64,000 nucleotides of DNA from Pedobacter polaris (lineage in GTDB: Bacteria; Bacteroidota; Bacteroidia; Sphingobacteriales; Sphingobacteriaceae): NCBI RefSeq assembly GCF_005116505.1, contig NZ_SWBR01000002.1:372314-436313 (forward strand), given 5' to 3'. A program made the translations under genes and the position numbers. How positions within the stretch are numbered: position 1 is the stretch's first letter; each line of letters opens with the position of its first letter. This document shows positions 44,348 through 53,845 of the stretch, in pieces. The notes under the pieces were generated by a model. The model had not been told where the DNA came from. It worked only from the letters and a program-made list of their open reading frames with translations, and did no database searches.

Positions 44348-47300
44348 ATGAAACCAATGTTTAGTAAAATCTTCTTGTTCTTTCTGCTTTGTGCTTTTAG
44401 CTTTCAGCTTAATGCGCAACAAAACGAGAATGCTAAGCCTTGGGTTTTCTGGTATTGGGTACAATCAGGTATTTCTAAAAAAGGTATTACAGCAGATTTA
44501 GAAGCAATGAAAGCCAATGGAATTGGTGGTGCATATCTAATGACCATAAAAGGTAGTAAATCTTCAAACCCATCATTATATGAAAAACCGGTAGAGCAAT
44601 TGACGCCCGAATGGTGGGAGATGGTAAAGTTTGCAATGGATGAGGCCAAACGATTGGATTTGAAATTAGGGATGCATGTTAGTGATGGTTTTGCCCTTGC
44701 TGGCGGGCCTTGGATTACTCCAGAATTGTCCATGCAAAAGGTAGTTTCATCAAAGATAACTATCAATAATTCAAATACTAAGATTAAGTTACCTCAACCA
44801 GAAACAAAGGATGATTATTATAAAGATATTGCAGTTTATGCTTATCCATCACCGATAGGAACAGATCAATCTACTCAAACCATTATCCCTAAAATTACAG
44901 CAAGTAATGGAGCAGATGCAAGTGGATTAATCAGACCAGGTAACAAACAAAACTTTGGCTCAAGTGAACCGCTTTATATCCAGTATGAATTTGAAAAGCC
45001 TTTTACTTGTCGCACAGTTAAGATTAAAGTAAGTGGCAATAACTACCAAGCACAGCGATTAAAAATAGAAGTAAGTAATGATGGTAAAACCTTCCGTTCT
45101 ATTGGCAGGTTAGAACCACCAAGACATGGTTGGCAAGATACAGATGAAGATGTAACACATTCAATTGTTCCAACTACAGCTAAGTTTTTCCGTTTTGTTT
45201 ACGATAAAACCGGTTCTGAACCTGGTTCAGAAGATCTAGATGCCGCAAAATGGAAACCATCCTTAAAATTAGTAAACCTTGAATTGTTCGCTGAAGCACA
45301 AATTAATCAGTTTGAAGGTAAAAATGGCTCAATTTGGCGCATCAGTAAAAGAACTACAAATGAGCAATTACCAAGCAATTTATGTGTACCATTAAATAAA
45401 ATGATTAACCTAACTGGAAAATTAAAAGCAGATGGCAGTTTAGATTGGAAAGCTCCAAAAGGTAATTGGACAATCTTAAGAATTGGGCATACCTCAACCG
45501 GGCAAACAAATGCCACTGGTGGTGCTGGAGCAGGGCTAGAGTGTGATAAATTTAATCCGACAGCAGTTAAGCTACAATTTAATAAATGGTACGGAGAAGC
45601 CTTAAAACATGGTGGACCAGAAATAGCTTCAAAAGTTTTAAGCATTTTCCACGTAGATAGCTGGGAATGTGGGAGTCAGAATTGGTCTAGTAATTTTAAA
45701 GCAGAGTTTTTAAAACGCAGAGGATATGATTTAACCCCATATCTTCCAATTATGACTGGATTGCCAGTGCAAAGCGCATCAGTTTCTGAAAGCTTTTTAT
45801 ATGATGTGAGAAAGACTATTTCAGAATTGGTTGTCGACCAGTTTTACAAAACCTTAGCGGCTTTAGCCAAAGAAAAAGGAGTAACGTTTACCGCAGAAAG
45901 CATTGCGCCAACAATGATGAGTGATGGTTTATTGCATTATAAAACCGTAGATGTACCAATGGGCGAATTTTGGTTAAACAGTCCAACTCACGATAAGCCA
46001 AATGACATGTTAGATGCCATTTCTGGTGCTCATATCTATGGGAAGAACATTATTCAAGCAGAAGCTTTTACAACGGTTAGAATGGACTGGAATGAAAGTC
46101 CGATGAATATGAAAACTTTGCAAGACAGAAACTATGCTTTGGGCATCAACAAGTTGTCTTATCACGTTTTTACACATAATCCTTGGATGGATAGAAAGCC
46201 AGGAATGACTTTAGATGGTGTTGGTTTATACTTTCAACGTGACCAAACTTGGTGGAAAGCTGGAAAAACTTGGATAGATTATGCAACAAGAACGCAAGAA
46301 TTATTGCAACAAGGTAAACCAGTAGTTGATATAGCTGTTTTTACAGGAGAAGAATTGCCTCGACGTTCGGTTCTACCAGATAGGTTAGTTTCAACTTTAC
46401 CAGGTCTTTTTGGTAAAGAGGTAGTAGAAGCTGAACGCAAAAGATTAGCTAATGTAGGCGAACCTTTAAGGTCAATTCCATCCGGTGTTTCACATTCAGC
46501 AAATATGGCCGACCCAGAGAATTGGGTAAACCCATTGAGAGGTTATGCTTACGATAGTTTTAATCCAGATGTTTTAAGTACTGCAACAGTTAAAAATAAA
46601 GAAGTTGTTTTTGCAAGTGGTGCATCATATAAGGTTTTGGTTATTCCTGGAGATATGAAAATGAACCCAAATTACCAATACATGAGCTATGCAACTGTTA
46701 AGAAATTGGGTGAATTGGTAAAAGCAGGGGCTACTGTTATTGTTGGAGAAAAGCCTTTATATCAAATTGGACTCCAAAAAGTTAGTGATGTTGAGTTTAA
46801 TGGTTTAGTTAATCAAATTTGGGATGATAATCTTAAGAGCAATTTCATTAAAAAAATTGGGCTTGGAATGATTGCGAAGGCCCCATATTATAGTGAAAAC
46901 CTCAATAAGTTAGGTTTAGGAAAAGATTTAGATGTTAGAGAAAAAATTGAAGAAACGGATACCCCAATGCCTTCAGCAAAAAATATAGCATATACACATA
47001 GACAAGAAAATGAGAAGGAAATCTACTTTATATCAAATCAGGAAAATAAAAAAAGAGAACTTTATTTAACCTTAAGAAATGGTAAAAAATCAGTTCAAAT
47101 ATACGATGCTGTAAGCAACACTTATTCCAGAGCACACAGAGTTAACAATTACTTTTCAGGAACAAGCTTGAGTTTAAATCTGTATCCAAATCAATCTGTT
47201 TTTATCATATTAGATACACCTGAAGTTTATTCTTTTTACTCAGAAAGTGCGGAAAAACAATTGAAAGCTGCAAAAGGAGAAATAACTATAAATACTGGTA

Positions 47301-47776
47301 TAGATATCTCTAAATCTTGGCAGGTCACGTTCAATCCATCTTATGGTGGTCCATCTTCTCCTGTTGAATTTAAAACTTTAACCGATTGGACATTAAATGC
47401 AGATAGCGCTATAAAGTATTACTCTGGCACAGCAACCTATACCAAAACATTCAACTTTGAAAGTAAAAACAAAGATAAAGTTTGGATAGATTTAGGCGCT
47501 TTCTCAAGCATCGCTGAAGTGAAAATAAATGGAATTGATTGCGGTACTTTATGGACAGCACCTTTCGAATTAGAAATAAGCAAAGCTTTAAAACAAGGCG
47601 AAAACCAGATAGAAATACAGATCATAAATACTTGGGCTAATCGTTTAATTGGAGATAGCAAATTACCTGTTGATAAACGAATTACAATTACTACTGCACC
47701 TTTTCGTTTAGGTGGAAAACCATTAAATCCCGCTGGTTTATTCGGGCCAGTTACCCTTAAAATTGAAGAGAAATAA
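44348..47776 (+). CDS. GH106 alpha-L-rhamnosidase
   Basis: Secreted 1142-residue enzyme with a signal peptide ending QLNAQ. The N-terminal TIM barrel has the GH106 opening PWVFWYWVQSGISKKGITADLEAMKANGI and GGAYLMTI. Further motifs are HVSDGFALAGGPW and HVDSWECGSQNW, the latter with family-typical acidic residues. Beta domains follow, including SKSWQVTFNPSYGG and a jelly-roll end with WIDLGAFSSIAEVKINGIDCG. GH106 enzymes remove alpha-L-rhamnose from pectin, including rhamnogalacturonan II. Its stop overlaps the start of the next gene by one base. Confidence 0.87.
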   Translation: MKPMFSKIFLFFLLCAFSFQLNAQQNENAKPWVFWYWVQSGISKKGITADLEAMKANGIGGAYLMTIKGSKSSNPSLYEKPVEQLTPEWWEMVKFAMDEAKRLDLKLGMHVSDGFALAGGPWITPELSMQKVVSSKITINNSNTKIKLPQPETKDDYYKDIAVYAYPSPIGTDQSTQTIIPKITASNGADASGLIRPGNKQNFGSSEPLYIQYEFEKPFTCRTVKIKVSGNNYQAQRLKIEVSNDGKTFRSIGRLEPPRHGWQDTDEDVTHSIVPTTAKFFRFVYDKTGSEPGSEDLDAAKWKPSLKLVNLELFAEAQINQFEGKNGSIWRISKRTTNEQLPSNLCVPLNKMINLTGKLKADGSLDWKAPKGNWTILRIGHTSTGQTNATGGAGAGLECDKFNPTAVKLQFNKWYGEALKHGGPEIASKVLSIFHVDSWECGSQNWSSNFKAEFLKRRGYDLTPYLPIMTGLPVQSASVSESFLYDVRKTISELVVDQFYKTLAALAKEKGVTFTAESIAPTMMSDGLLHYKTVDVPMGEFWLNSPTHDKPNDMLDAISGAHIYGKNIIQAEAFTTVRMDWNESPMNMKTLQDRNYALGINKLSYHVFTHNPWMDRKPGMTLDGVGLYFQRDQTWWKAGKTWIDYATRTQELLQQGKPVVDIAVFTGEELPRRSVLPDRLVSTLPGLFGKEVVEAERKRLANVGEPLRSIPSGVSHSANMADPENWVNPLRGYAYDSFNPDVLSTATVKNKEVVFASGASYKVLVIPGDMKMNPNYQYMSYATVKKLGELVKAGATVIVGEKPLYQIGLQKVSDVEFNGLVNQIWDDNLKSNFIKKIGLGMIAKAPYYSENLNKLGLGKDLDVREKIEETDTPMPSAKNIAYTHRQENEKEIYFISNQENKKRELYLTLRNGKKSVQIYDAVSNTYSRAHRVNNYFSGTSLSLNLYPNQSVFIILDTPEVYSFYSESAEKQLKAAKGEITINTGIDISKSWQVTFNPSYGGPSSPVEFKTLTDWTLNADSAIKYYSGTATYTKTFNFESKNKDKVWIDLGAFSSIAEVKINGIDCGTLWTAPFELEISKALKQGENQIEIQIINTWANRLIGDSKLPVDKRITITTAPFRLGGKPLNPAGLFGPVTLKIEEK

Positions 47777-49917
47777 TGATGAAAAAACTAAATATAAATT
47801 ACGAGCTTTCAGTCTTTCGGACTTTCGGACTTCTTTATTTTTACCGCAAAGACACAAAGACCGCAAAGGTTTGTTATTCGATTTTTCGTCTTCCCGACTT
47901 TCGGACTTTCGGACTAATCGCTTTATTCTCTCTAGCTTTAAACTCCTCGAAAGCGCAACAAAACGCCTTAACCAACAATAGCAATAGTCCATACGCTAAA
48001 TTAAAAAGTCTAGATATGAAGGATGTAACCTGGACACAAGGTTTTTGGGCCGACCGCTTTAAAGTAGCTACCGAAACAATGGTGCCAAATATGTGGACAA
48101 TTTACAACGACTCTAAGACAAGTCATGCCTTTAAAAACTTTGAAATTGCTGCTGGATTAGACACAGGAAGCCACAAAGGACCTTCTTTTCATGATGGAGA
48201 TTATTACAAAACCTTAGAAGCGATGGCAAGTTTGTATGCTTCTACAGGCAATCCGAAATTGAATGAAATGATGGACAAAGCAATTACAGTTATTGCTAAA
48301 TCACAGCGTGAAGATGGTTATATCTACACCAAAGCAATGATAGAGCAACGTAAAACAGGTTCAAAAAATCAATTTCAAGATAGGTTAAGTTTCGAAGCCT
48401 ACAATATCGGGCATTTAATGACGGCTGCTTGTGTACACTATCGTGCTACTGGAAAAACAACCTTACTAAACGTAGCAAAAAAAGCAACTGAATATTTATA
48501 CAATTTCTATAAAACCGCATCGCCAACATTAGCCAGAAATGCAATTTGTCCATCTCATTATATGGGCACAATAGAAATGTATCGCACCACAAAAGAACCT
48601 AGATATTTAGAACTAGCAAAACATCTCATCGCTATTAAAGGCAAAATAGAAGATGGAACAGACGATAACCAAGATAGAATTCCGTTTCTTCAACAGAAAA
48701 AAGCTACTGGTCACGCTGTTAGAGCAAGTTATCTGTATGCTGGCGTAGCGGATTTATATTCAGAAACCGGAAACGATAGTTTAATAAAGTCTTTAAACTT
48801 GATGTGGAATGATGTAAATAGCCACAAAATGTATGTTACTGGCGGATTAGGCTCTTTATATGATGGTACATCGCCCGACGGTACTTCTTATAACCCAACT
48901 GAAGTACAAAAAATTCATCAGGCCTTTGGTAGAGATTATCAGTTACCAAACTTTACTGCTCACAATGAAACATGTGCAAATATTGGCAATGTGCTTTGGA
49001 ACTGGAGAATGTTGCAATTAACCGGTGATGCAAAATATGCTGATGTAATGGAATTGGCATTGCATAACAGCGTTTTATCTGGCATCAGCCTTAATGGCAA
49101 AAACTTTTTATACACCAACCCTTTGGCACAAAGCGATAATTTACCCTTCAAACAACGTTGGAGCAAAGATCGTGTGCCTTATATTGGCTTATCCAATTGT
49201 TGTCCACCGAATGTGGTGCGTACCATTGCCGAGGTAAGTAATTATGCTTATAGTATATCTGATAAAGGCATTTGGTTTAATTTATATGGTGGCAATAAGG
49301 TAAATACTAAATTGGCTGATGGATCTAAAATTAACCTCACAGAAGTAACCAATTATCCTTGGGATGGAAATATTAAGGTTACAGTAAATGAAACGAGTGA
49401 GAAAGCTTATTCGATGTTTTTTAGAATTCCAGGTTGGGCTTTAGAGGCCGAAATAAGTATCAACGGCAAATTGCAACTTCTTCAACTTCCTCCAGGTAGA
49501 TACGCAGAGCTGAATAGAACTTGGAAAGTTGGCGATGTAATTGAATTAGTCTTACCCATGAAGGCCCAATTGATTGAGGCAAATCCACTAGTAGAAGAGA
49601 ACAGAAACCAAGTAGCGGTAAAACATGGGCCAATTGTTTACTGTCTGGAATCGAATGATTTTCAAGGTAAAAGCATTTTTAATGCTATAATTCCTTCTTC
49701 TATTGTTTTGAAAGCAATGCCAATTACAATTGATGGCACACAAATGATGAGTTTAGAAGGTACAGCGAAATTAAGCGCAAAAACAGACTGGGCAAATACA
49801 CTTTATCATCCAATTTCAAGAACTAACGAAACCACACCAATCAAATTAGTTCCGTATTTTGCCTGGGGAAATAGAGGTCACTCAGAAATGTCGGTTTGGT
49901 TACCATTAAGTAGATAA
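47776..49917 (+). CDS. GH127 (DUF1680) enzyme with repeat-interrupted signal region
   Basis: Exported 713-residue enzyme of GH127 type. The main domain starts SLDMKDVTWTQGFWADRF. The zinc-site block HNETC (Glu398, Cys400) and SNCCPPN (Cys475, Cys476) are present. From memory of the family, the acid/base Glu lies 16 residues before that Glu (GESFG-type motif); here the position is Gln382 in IHQAFGRDY. GH127 includes beta-L-arabinofuranosidases and the aceric acid hydrolase of rhamnogalacturonan II degraders. Residues of about 11-45 translate repeats (SVFRTFG, then YRKDTKTAKV, then FRLPDFRTFG) ahead of the hydrophobic core LIALFSLALNSSKAQ. The frame is intact. It follows the GH106 gene with a one-base overlap. 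Confidence 0.82.
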   Translation: MMKKLNINYELSVFRTFGLLYFYRKDTKTAKVCYSIFRLPDFRTFGLIALFSLALNSSKAQQNALTNNSNSPYAKLKSLDMKDVTWTQGFWADRFKVATETMVPNMWTIYNDSKTSHAFKNFEIAAGLDTGSHKGPSFHDGDYYKTLEAMASLYASTGNPKLNEMMDKAITVIAKSQREDGYIYTKAMIEQRKTGSKNQFQDRLSFEAYNIGHLMTAACVHYRATGKTTLLNVAKKATEYLYNFYKTASPTLARNAICPSHYMGTIEMYRTTKEPRYLELAKHLIAIKGKIEDGTDDNQDRIPFLQQKKATGHAVRASYLYAGVADLYSETGNDSLIKSLNLMWNDVNSHKMYVTGGLGSLYDGTSPDGTSYNPTEVQKIHQAFGRDYQLPNFTAHNETCANIGNVLWNWRMLQLTGDAKYADVMELALHNSVLSGISLNGKNFLYTNPLAQSDNLPFKQRWSKDRVPYIGLSNCCPPNVVRTIAEVSNYAYSISDKGIWFNLYGGNKVNTKLADGSKINLTEVTNYPWDGNIKVTVNETSEKAYSMFFRIPGWALEAEISINGKLQLLQLPPGRYAELNRTWKVGDVIELVLPMKAQLIEANPLVEENRNQVAVKHGPIVYCLESNDFQGKSIFNAIIPSSIVLKAMPITIDGTQMMSLEGTAKLSAKTDWANTLYHPISRTNETTPIKLVPYFAWGNRGHSEMSVWLPLSR
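47806..47918. repeat. nested repeats inside the GH127 gene start
   Basis: Two copies of a ctttcggactttcggact-type unit (about 47812-47831 and 47897-47916) flank a family D segment accgcaaagacacaaagacc (47843-47862). All are read in frame as the N-terminal leader. Confidence 0.75.
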
Positions 49918-49923
49918 TTTAAT

Positions 49924-51351
49924 ATGATGAATAATTTAAAAACATTTTTAGCAATACTAGCCTGCTTTGTTGGCTTTGGTGCAAATGCAACAGTTAAACC
50001 TGCATCAATTTTTACTGATCATATGGTTTTACAGCAACAAAGTAATGTTGCAATATGGGGTTGGGCAAAACCAGCAAGTAGTGTTAAAATCATTACTTCT
50101 TGGAATAAAAAACTGTATACAGTGTCTGCTGATGCCTCAGGAAAATTCAAAATCAAAGTATCAACCCCTAAAGCTGGTGGACCATTTGAAATTAGCCTAA
50201 ATGATGGCGAATTATTGGTTTTAAGAGATATTTTAATAGGGGAGGTCTGGTTCTGCGGTGGTCAATCTAATATGGAAATGCCAATGAAAGGTTTCAAAAG
50301 TCAACCAATTTTAGGTTCAAACGAGACTATTCTGAAATCTAAAAACCAGAATATTAGACTGTATACCGTACCACGTTCTTCAATTACAACTAGACAAGAA
50401 AATAGTAAACCATCAGATTGGAAAATAGCAGGCCCAGAAGCAGTTTCAAACTTCAGTGCTACCGCTTATTACTTTGGGTCACTATTAAACGAGATGCTAA
50501 ACGTACCTATCGGCTTAATTAATGATAGCTATGGCGGCTCTACTATAGAAGCCTGGATGTCATCCGATGATTTAAAAGCTTTCCCAGAGGTTAAAATCCC
50601 AATACCAACAGATACGATTAAGGAAGCGAGTAGAACGCCCACAACTTTATACAACGGAATGCTCCATCCTGTAATTGGTTATGGTATTAAAGGTGCAATA
50701 TGGTACCAAGGAGAGTCTAATGTAGGAAATCCAGATAGATATGAGGATTTATTTCCAGCAATGGTAAACAATTGGAGAAAAGCCTGGGGTAATGGCGAAT
50801 TTCCTTTCTTCTACGCACAAATAGCTCCTTTTAAATACATTCCAATTATCAATAATCCTAAGTCAAATTCTGCTTTTTTAAGAGATGCACAAAGAAAATC
50901 GTTAGCTAAAATTGCCAATAGCGGCATGGCTGTTTTAATGGATATAGGCGAAGATAAAAATATCCATCCGGCACATAAAAAAGAGGGTGGAGAAAGATTG
51001 GCTTATTTAGCTTTGGCCCAAACTTATGGCTTAAAAGGTTTTGGTTTTGCAAGTCCTAATTACGAATCTGTAACAATAGATAAAGATAAAGCAGTGCTGA
51101 AGTTTCAAAATGTCCAAAACGGCTTAACTTCCTTTGGCAAAGAACTAACTTTATTTGAAATAGCTGGAGCCGATAAGAAGTTTTATCCTGCTACGGCTAA
51201 AATTACAGGAAGTAGTGTTGCAGTTACTTCTACAGATGTAAAAGCTCCTGTTGCTGTTCGTTATGCTTTTAAAGACTTCGTAATTGGAGATTTGTTTGGT
51301 AATGATGGGTTACCAGTTTCATCGTTTAGAACTGATAATTGGGATTATTAA
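49924..51351 (+). CDS. SGNH hydrolase, sialate O-acetylesterase-like, second copy
   Basis: Secreted 475-residue esterase with a signal peptide ending FGANAT. ASIFTDHMVLQQQSNVAIWG starts the beta domain. The nucleophile Ser is in GEVWFCGGQSNMEMP (residue 115), AIWYQGESNV is the second block, and MDIGEDKNIHPAHK holds the Asp/His pair. The family removes O-acetyl groups from sugars. It is a paralogue of the gene at 9407 but has an ordinary signal peptide. The acetyl groups of rhamnogalacturonan II side chains are a plausible target. Confidence 0.8.
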   Translation: MMNNLKTFLAILACFVGFGANATVKPASIFTDHMVLQQQSNVAIWGWAKPASSVKIITSWNKKLYTVSADASGKFKIKVSTPKAGGPFEISLNDGELLVLRDILIGEVWFCGGQSNMEMPMKGFKSQPILGSNETILKSKNQNIRLYTVPRSSITTRQENSKPSDWKIAGPEAVSNFSATAYYFGSLLNEMLNVPIGLINDSYGGSTIEAWMSSDDLKAFPEVKIPIPTDTIKEASRTPTTLYNGMLHPVIGYGIKGAIWYQGESNVGNPDRYEDLFPAMVNNWRKAWGNGEFPFFYAQIAPFKYIPIINNPKSNSAFLRDAQRKSLAKIANSGMAVLMDIGEDKNIHPAHKKEGGERLAYLALAQTYGLKGFGFASPNYESVTIDKDKAVLKFQNVQNGLTSFGKELTLFEIAGADKKFYPATAKITGSSVAVTSTDVKAPVAVRYAFKDFVIGDLFGNDGLPVSSFRTDNWDY

Positions 51352-51352
51352 A

Positions 51353-53749
51353 ATGAGATTAGCCACAAAGCCACAAAGAACACTAATTTGGAAATTTAAG
51401 AACTTATATGTTCTTAAATGCCTTATATGGTTTATAACCCAGGCACTAAAATCTTTCTTTGCGCCCTTTGCTTCTTTGCGGTTAAAAATGCTCTCTGTGC
51501 TCTTCATTTCTCTATGGTTAAATAATAATGCTGGTGCACAACAAACAGAACTTTTAAATAACAATGTAGTTTGGATCAGCCAAAGCAAAAACTCATCAGA
51601 ATCTATGCCTGTTGGTGGTGGTGATATTGGTGTAAATGTTTGGGTAGAAAAAGGAGAAGTTTATCTTTATCTCTCACGTAGTGGAACATTTGATGAGAAC
51701 AATACCTTATTAAAATTAGGAAGGGTAAAATTGAAGTTAAATCCCAATCCATTCGAAGGAAAGAATTTTAAACAAGAGCTGATTTTAAAAGATGGATATG
51801 TTCAAATCATTGGTGTTAATGGTAAGCTTAATGCTCAAGTAAATATTTGGGTAGACGTTTTTAAACCTATTGTAAATCTTGAAGTTAAATCAAATCATAA
51901 AGTAGTTGTTGAAGCTAGTTATGAAAGTTGGCGTTTTGAAGATAGAATAACTAAAGGCAAAGAAAATAACCAGAATTCTTATAAATGGGCTCCTCAAGGA
52001 GTTGTTAAAACTCTTAAAGATGAGATTGGTTTCAACGGCAATAAAATTGAATTTTCTCACCAAAACAAAGATGAAACCGTTTTCGATGTAGTAGTTAAAC
52101 AACAAGGTTTAGAAAACTATAAATCCACTTTGTTTAACCCCTTAAAAAACTTAAAGTTTGGCGGAGTAATGCACGGAGAGCAGATGGTTGCAGCAGGAAA
52201 TTATACAGGTCAATATTTAAATACACCATTTAAAGGCTGGACAATCAAAAGTGTCAAACCTTCCAAATCAAATCAGATAGCTATTCTATTAAAGAGCAGC
52301 CAAGATAACAGCCTAACTGAAAATCAAAAATACAATGCAACCAAGTCATTTGCCGAAACTAAAAAATGGTGGAATAATTATTGGAATAAAAGTTTCATTC
52401 ATATAAATTCATTAGATACACTAGCAAATCAGGTTGGTAAAAACTACCAATTGTTTAGATACATGCTAGGAGCAAATGCTTATGGTTTATCACCAACCAA
52501 ATTTAATGGTGGACTGTTTACTTTCGATCCGCAATTAACTGATACCTCCTTAAAATACACACCTGATTTTAGAAACTGGGGTGGCGGAACACATGCTGCA
52601 CAAAATCAACGTTTGGTTTATTGGCCAATGCTCAAAAGTGGGGATTTTGAATCGATGAAGCCACAATTCGATTTTTACCTGAATATTTTAAAAAATGCCG
52701 AAATAAGAACAGAGGCCGCTTGGGGACATAAAGGGGCGAGTTTTACAGAGCAAATAGAAAATTTTGGTTTACCAAATCCTGCAGAATATGGATGGAAACG
52801 CCCAGCAGATTTTAACAAGGGAATGGAATACAATGCCTGGTTAGAATATGAATGGGATACGGTGCTGGAGTTTTGTACGATGATTTTGGAGACAGAACGT
52901 TATAATGGAGAGAACATTGAAAAATATATACCATTGATAGAAAGTAGCTTAACTTTTTTCAGAGAACATTATACCTATTTAGCTAAACAAAGAGGGACAA
53001 AAGCCCTAGATGCAAACGGTCATTTGGTTTTATATCCAGGTTCTGCCGCAGAAACCTATAAGATGGCCTATAATGCCACTTCAACCATTGCTGGCTTAAA
53101 AACTGTATTGCAAAGATTGTTAGTATTAAAATCAGCCTCTGAACAACAAAGGAAGAATTGGCAAGCAATGTTAAATACCATTCCTCCAATTAGTTTCCGT
53201 GAGTTTAACGGGAAACCAACCATTTCTCCGGCTAAAGTTTGGGAAAGGATAAACAATACCGAAAGTCCACAATTGTACCCTGTCTTTCCTTGGGGAATTT
53301 ATGGAGTTGGCAAACCTGGATTAGACACAGCAATTAACACTTATCAGTTAGATGCTGATGTTTTGAAATTCAGAAGTCACATTGGGTGGAAACAAGACAA
53401 TATTTTTGCAGCTAGATTAGGTTTAACAGAAGATGCAGCAAGATTAACCACTTTAAAATTAAGAGATTCTGGTAGAAGGTTTCCAGCTTTTTGGGGGCCA
53501 GGATACGATTGGACACCAGACCATAATTGGGGCGGGTCTGGAATGATTGGCTTACAGGAAATGTTAATGCAATGTGATGGGAATAAAATTTTACTATTTC
53601 CTGCTTGGCCAAAAGCCTGGGATGTACATTTTAAACTTCATGCACCTTATCAAACAACGGTTGAGGGAGTTTTGAAAGATGGAAAAGTAGAAAGCTTGAA
53701 AGTTATACCAGAATCCAGAAGAACTGACATTATTAATATGCTTAAATAA
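51353..53749 (+). CDS. DUF5703-like six-hairpin glycosidase-type protein
   Basis: Secreted protein, about 798 residues from the ATG at 51353, one base after the preceding stop. A later ATG at 51488 would give a signal peptide lacking positive charge. The N-terminal domain QSKNSSESMPVGGGDIGVNV ... SRSGTFDENNTLLKLGRV matches my recollection of DUF5703. An (alpha/alpha)6-type domain follows with WGGGTHAAQNQRLVYWPMLKSG, PGSAAETYKMAYN and FWGPGYDWTPDHNWGGS, resembling clan members such as GH95. Its likely role is hydrolysis of a pectin side-chain sugar. The leader up to MLSVLFISLWLNNNAGAQ is encoded by family D repeats, and its Arg and Lys residues (SLRLK) come from the repeat. Confidence 0.65.
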   Translation: MRLATKPQRTLIWKFKNLYVLKCLIWFITQALKSFFAPFASLRLKMLSVLFISLWLNNNAGAQQTELLNNNVVWISQSKNSSESMPVGGGDIGVNVWVEKGEVYLYLSRSGTFDENNTLLKLGRVKLKLNPNPFEGKNFKQELILKDGYVQIIGVNGKLNAQVNIWVDVFKPIVNLEVKSNHKVVVEASYESWRFEDRITKGKENNQNSYKWAPQGVVKTLKDEIGFNGNKIEFSHQNKDETVFDVVVKQQGLENYKSTLFNPLKNLKFGGVMHGEQMVAAGNYTGQYLNTPFKGWTIKSVKPSKSNQIAILLKSSQDNSLTENQKYNATKSFAETKKWWNNYWNKSFIHINSLDTLANQVGKNYQLFRYMLGANAYGLSPTKFNGGLFTFDPQLTDTSLKYTPDFRNWGGGTHAAQNQRLVYWPMLKSGDFESMKPQFDFYLNILKNAEIRTEAAWGHKGASFTEQIENFGLPNPAEYGWKRPADFNKGMEYNAWLEYEWDTVLEFCTMILETERYNGENIEKYIPLIESSLTFFREHYTYLAKQRGTKALDANGHLVLYPGSAAETYKMAYNATSTIAGLKTVLQRLLVLKSASEQQRKNWQAMLNTIPPISFREFNGKPTISPAKVWERINNTESPQLYPVFPWGIYGVGKPGLDTAINTYQLDADVLKFRSHIGWKQDNIFAARLGLTEDAARLTTLKLRDSGRRFPAFWGPGYDWTPDHNWGGSGMIGLQEMLMQCDGNKILLFPAWPKAWDVHFKLHAPYQTTVEGVLKDGKVESLKVIPESRRTDIINMLK
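51361..51522. repeat. CAAAGA-type repeat arms (family D) within a gene start
   Basis: gccacaaagccacaaagaac at the left and ttctttgcgccctttgcttc, then tttgcggtta, at the right are inverse arms. A further right-arm-like piece, ctctgtgctcttcatttctc followed by tatggtta, overlaps the signal peptide codons. Confidence 0.7.
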
Positions 53750-53753
53750 TAAT

Positions 53754-53827
53754 AAACCACAGATGAAAAGGATAAACACAGATGCTGAATAACAAAAATC
53801 TGTGTCTATCTGTGAAATCTGTGGTTA
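53754..53827. repeat. inverted repeat (family E, accacagatg type)
   Basis: aaaccacagatgaaaaggat followed by aaacacagat at the left, and atctgtgtctatctgtga followed by aatctgtggtt at the right, form a long hairpin. It ends 19 bases before the SDR gene. Confidence 0.75.
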
Positions 53828-53845
53828 AAACATAAAAAACTAAAA

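Noticed and set aside
44404..44766. Minus-strand open frame of 120 codons
   Set aside because: Lies entirely opposite the GH106 catalytic domain.
47763..47981. Short plus-strand frame overlapping the GH127 start
   Set aside because: Translates the same repeats in another frame and ends without any domain; the GH127 frame is the real one.
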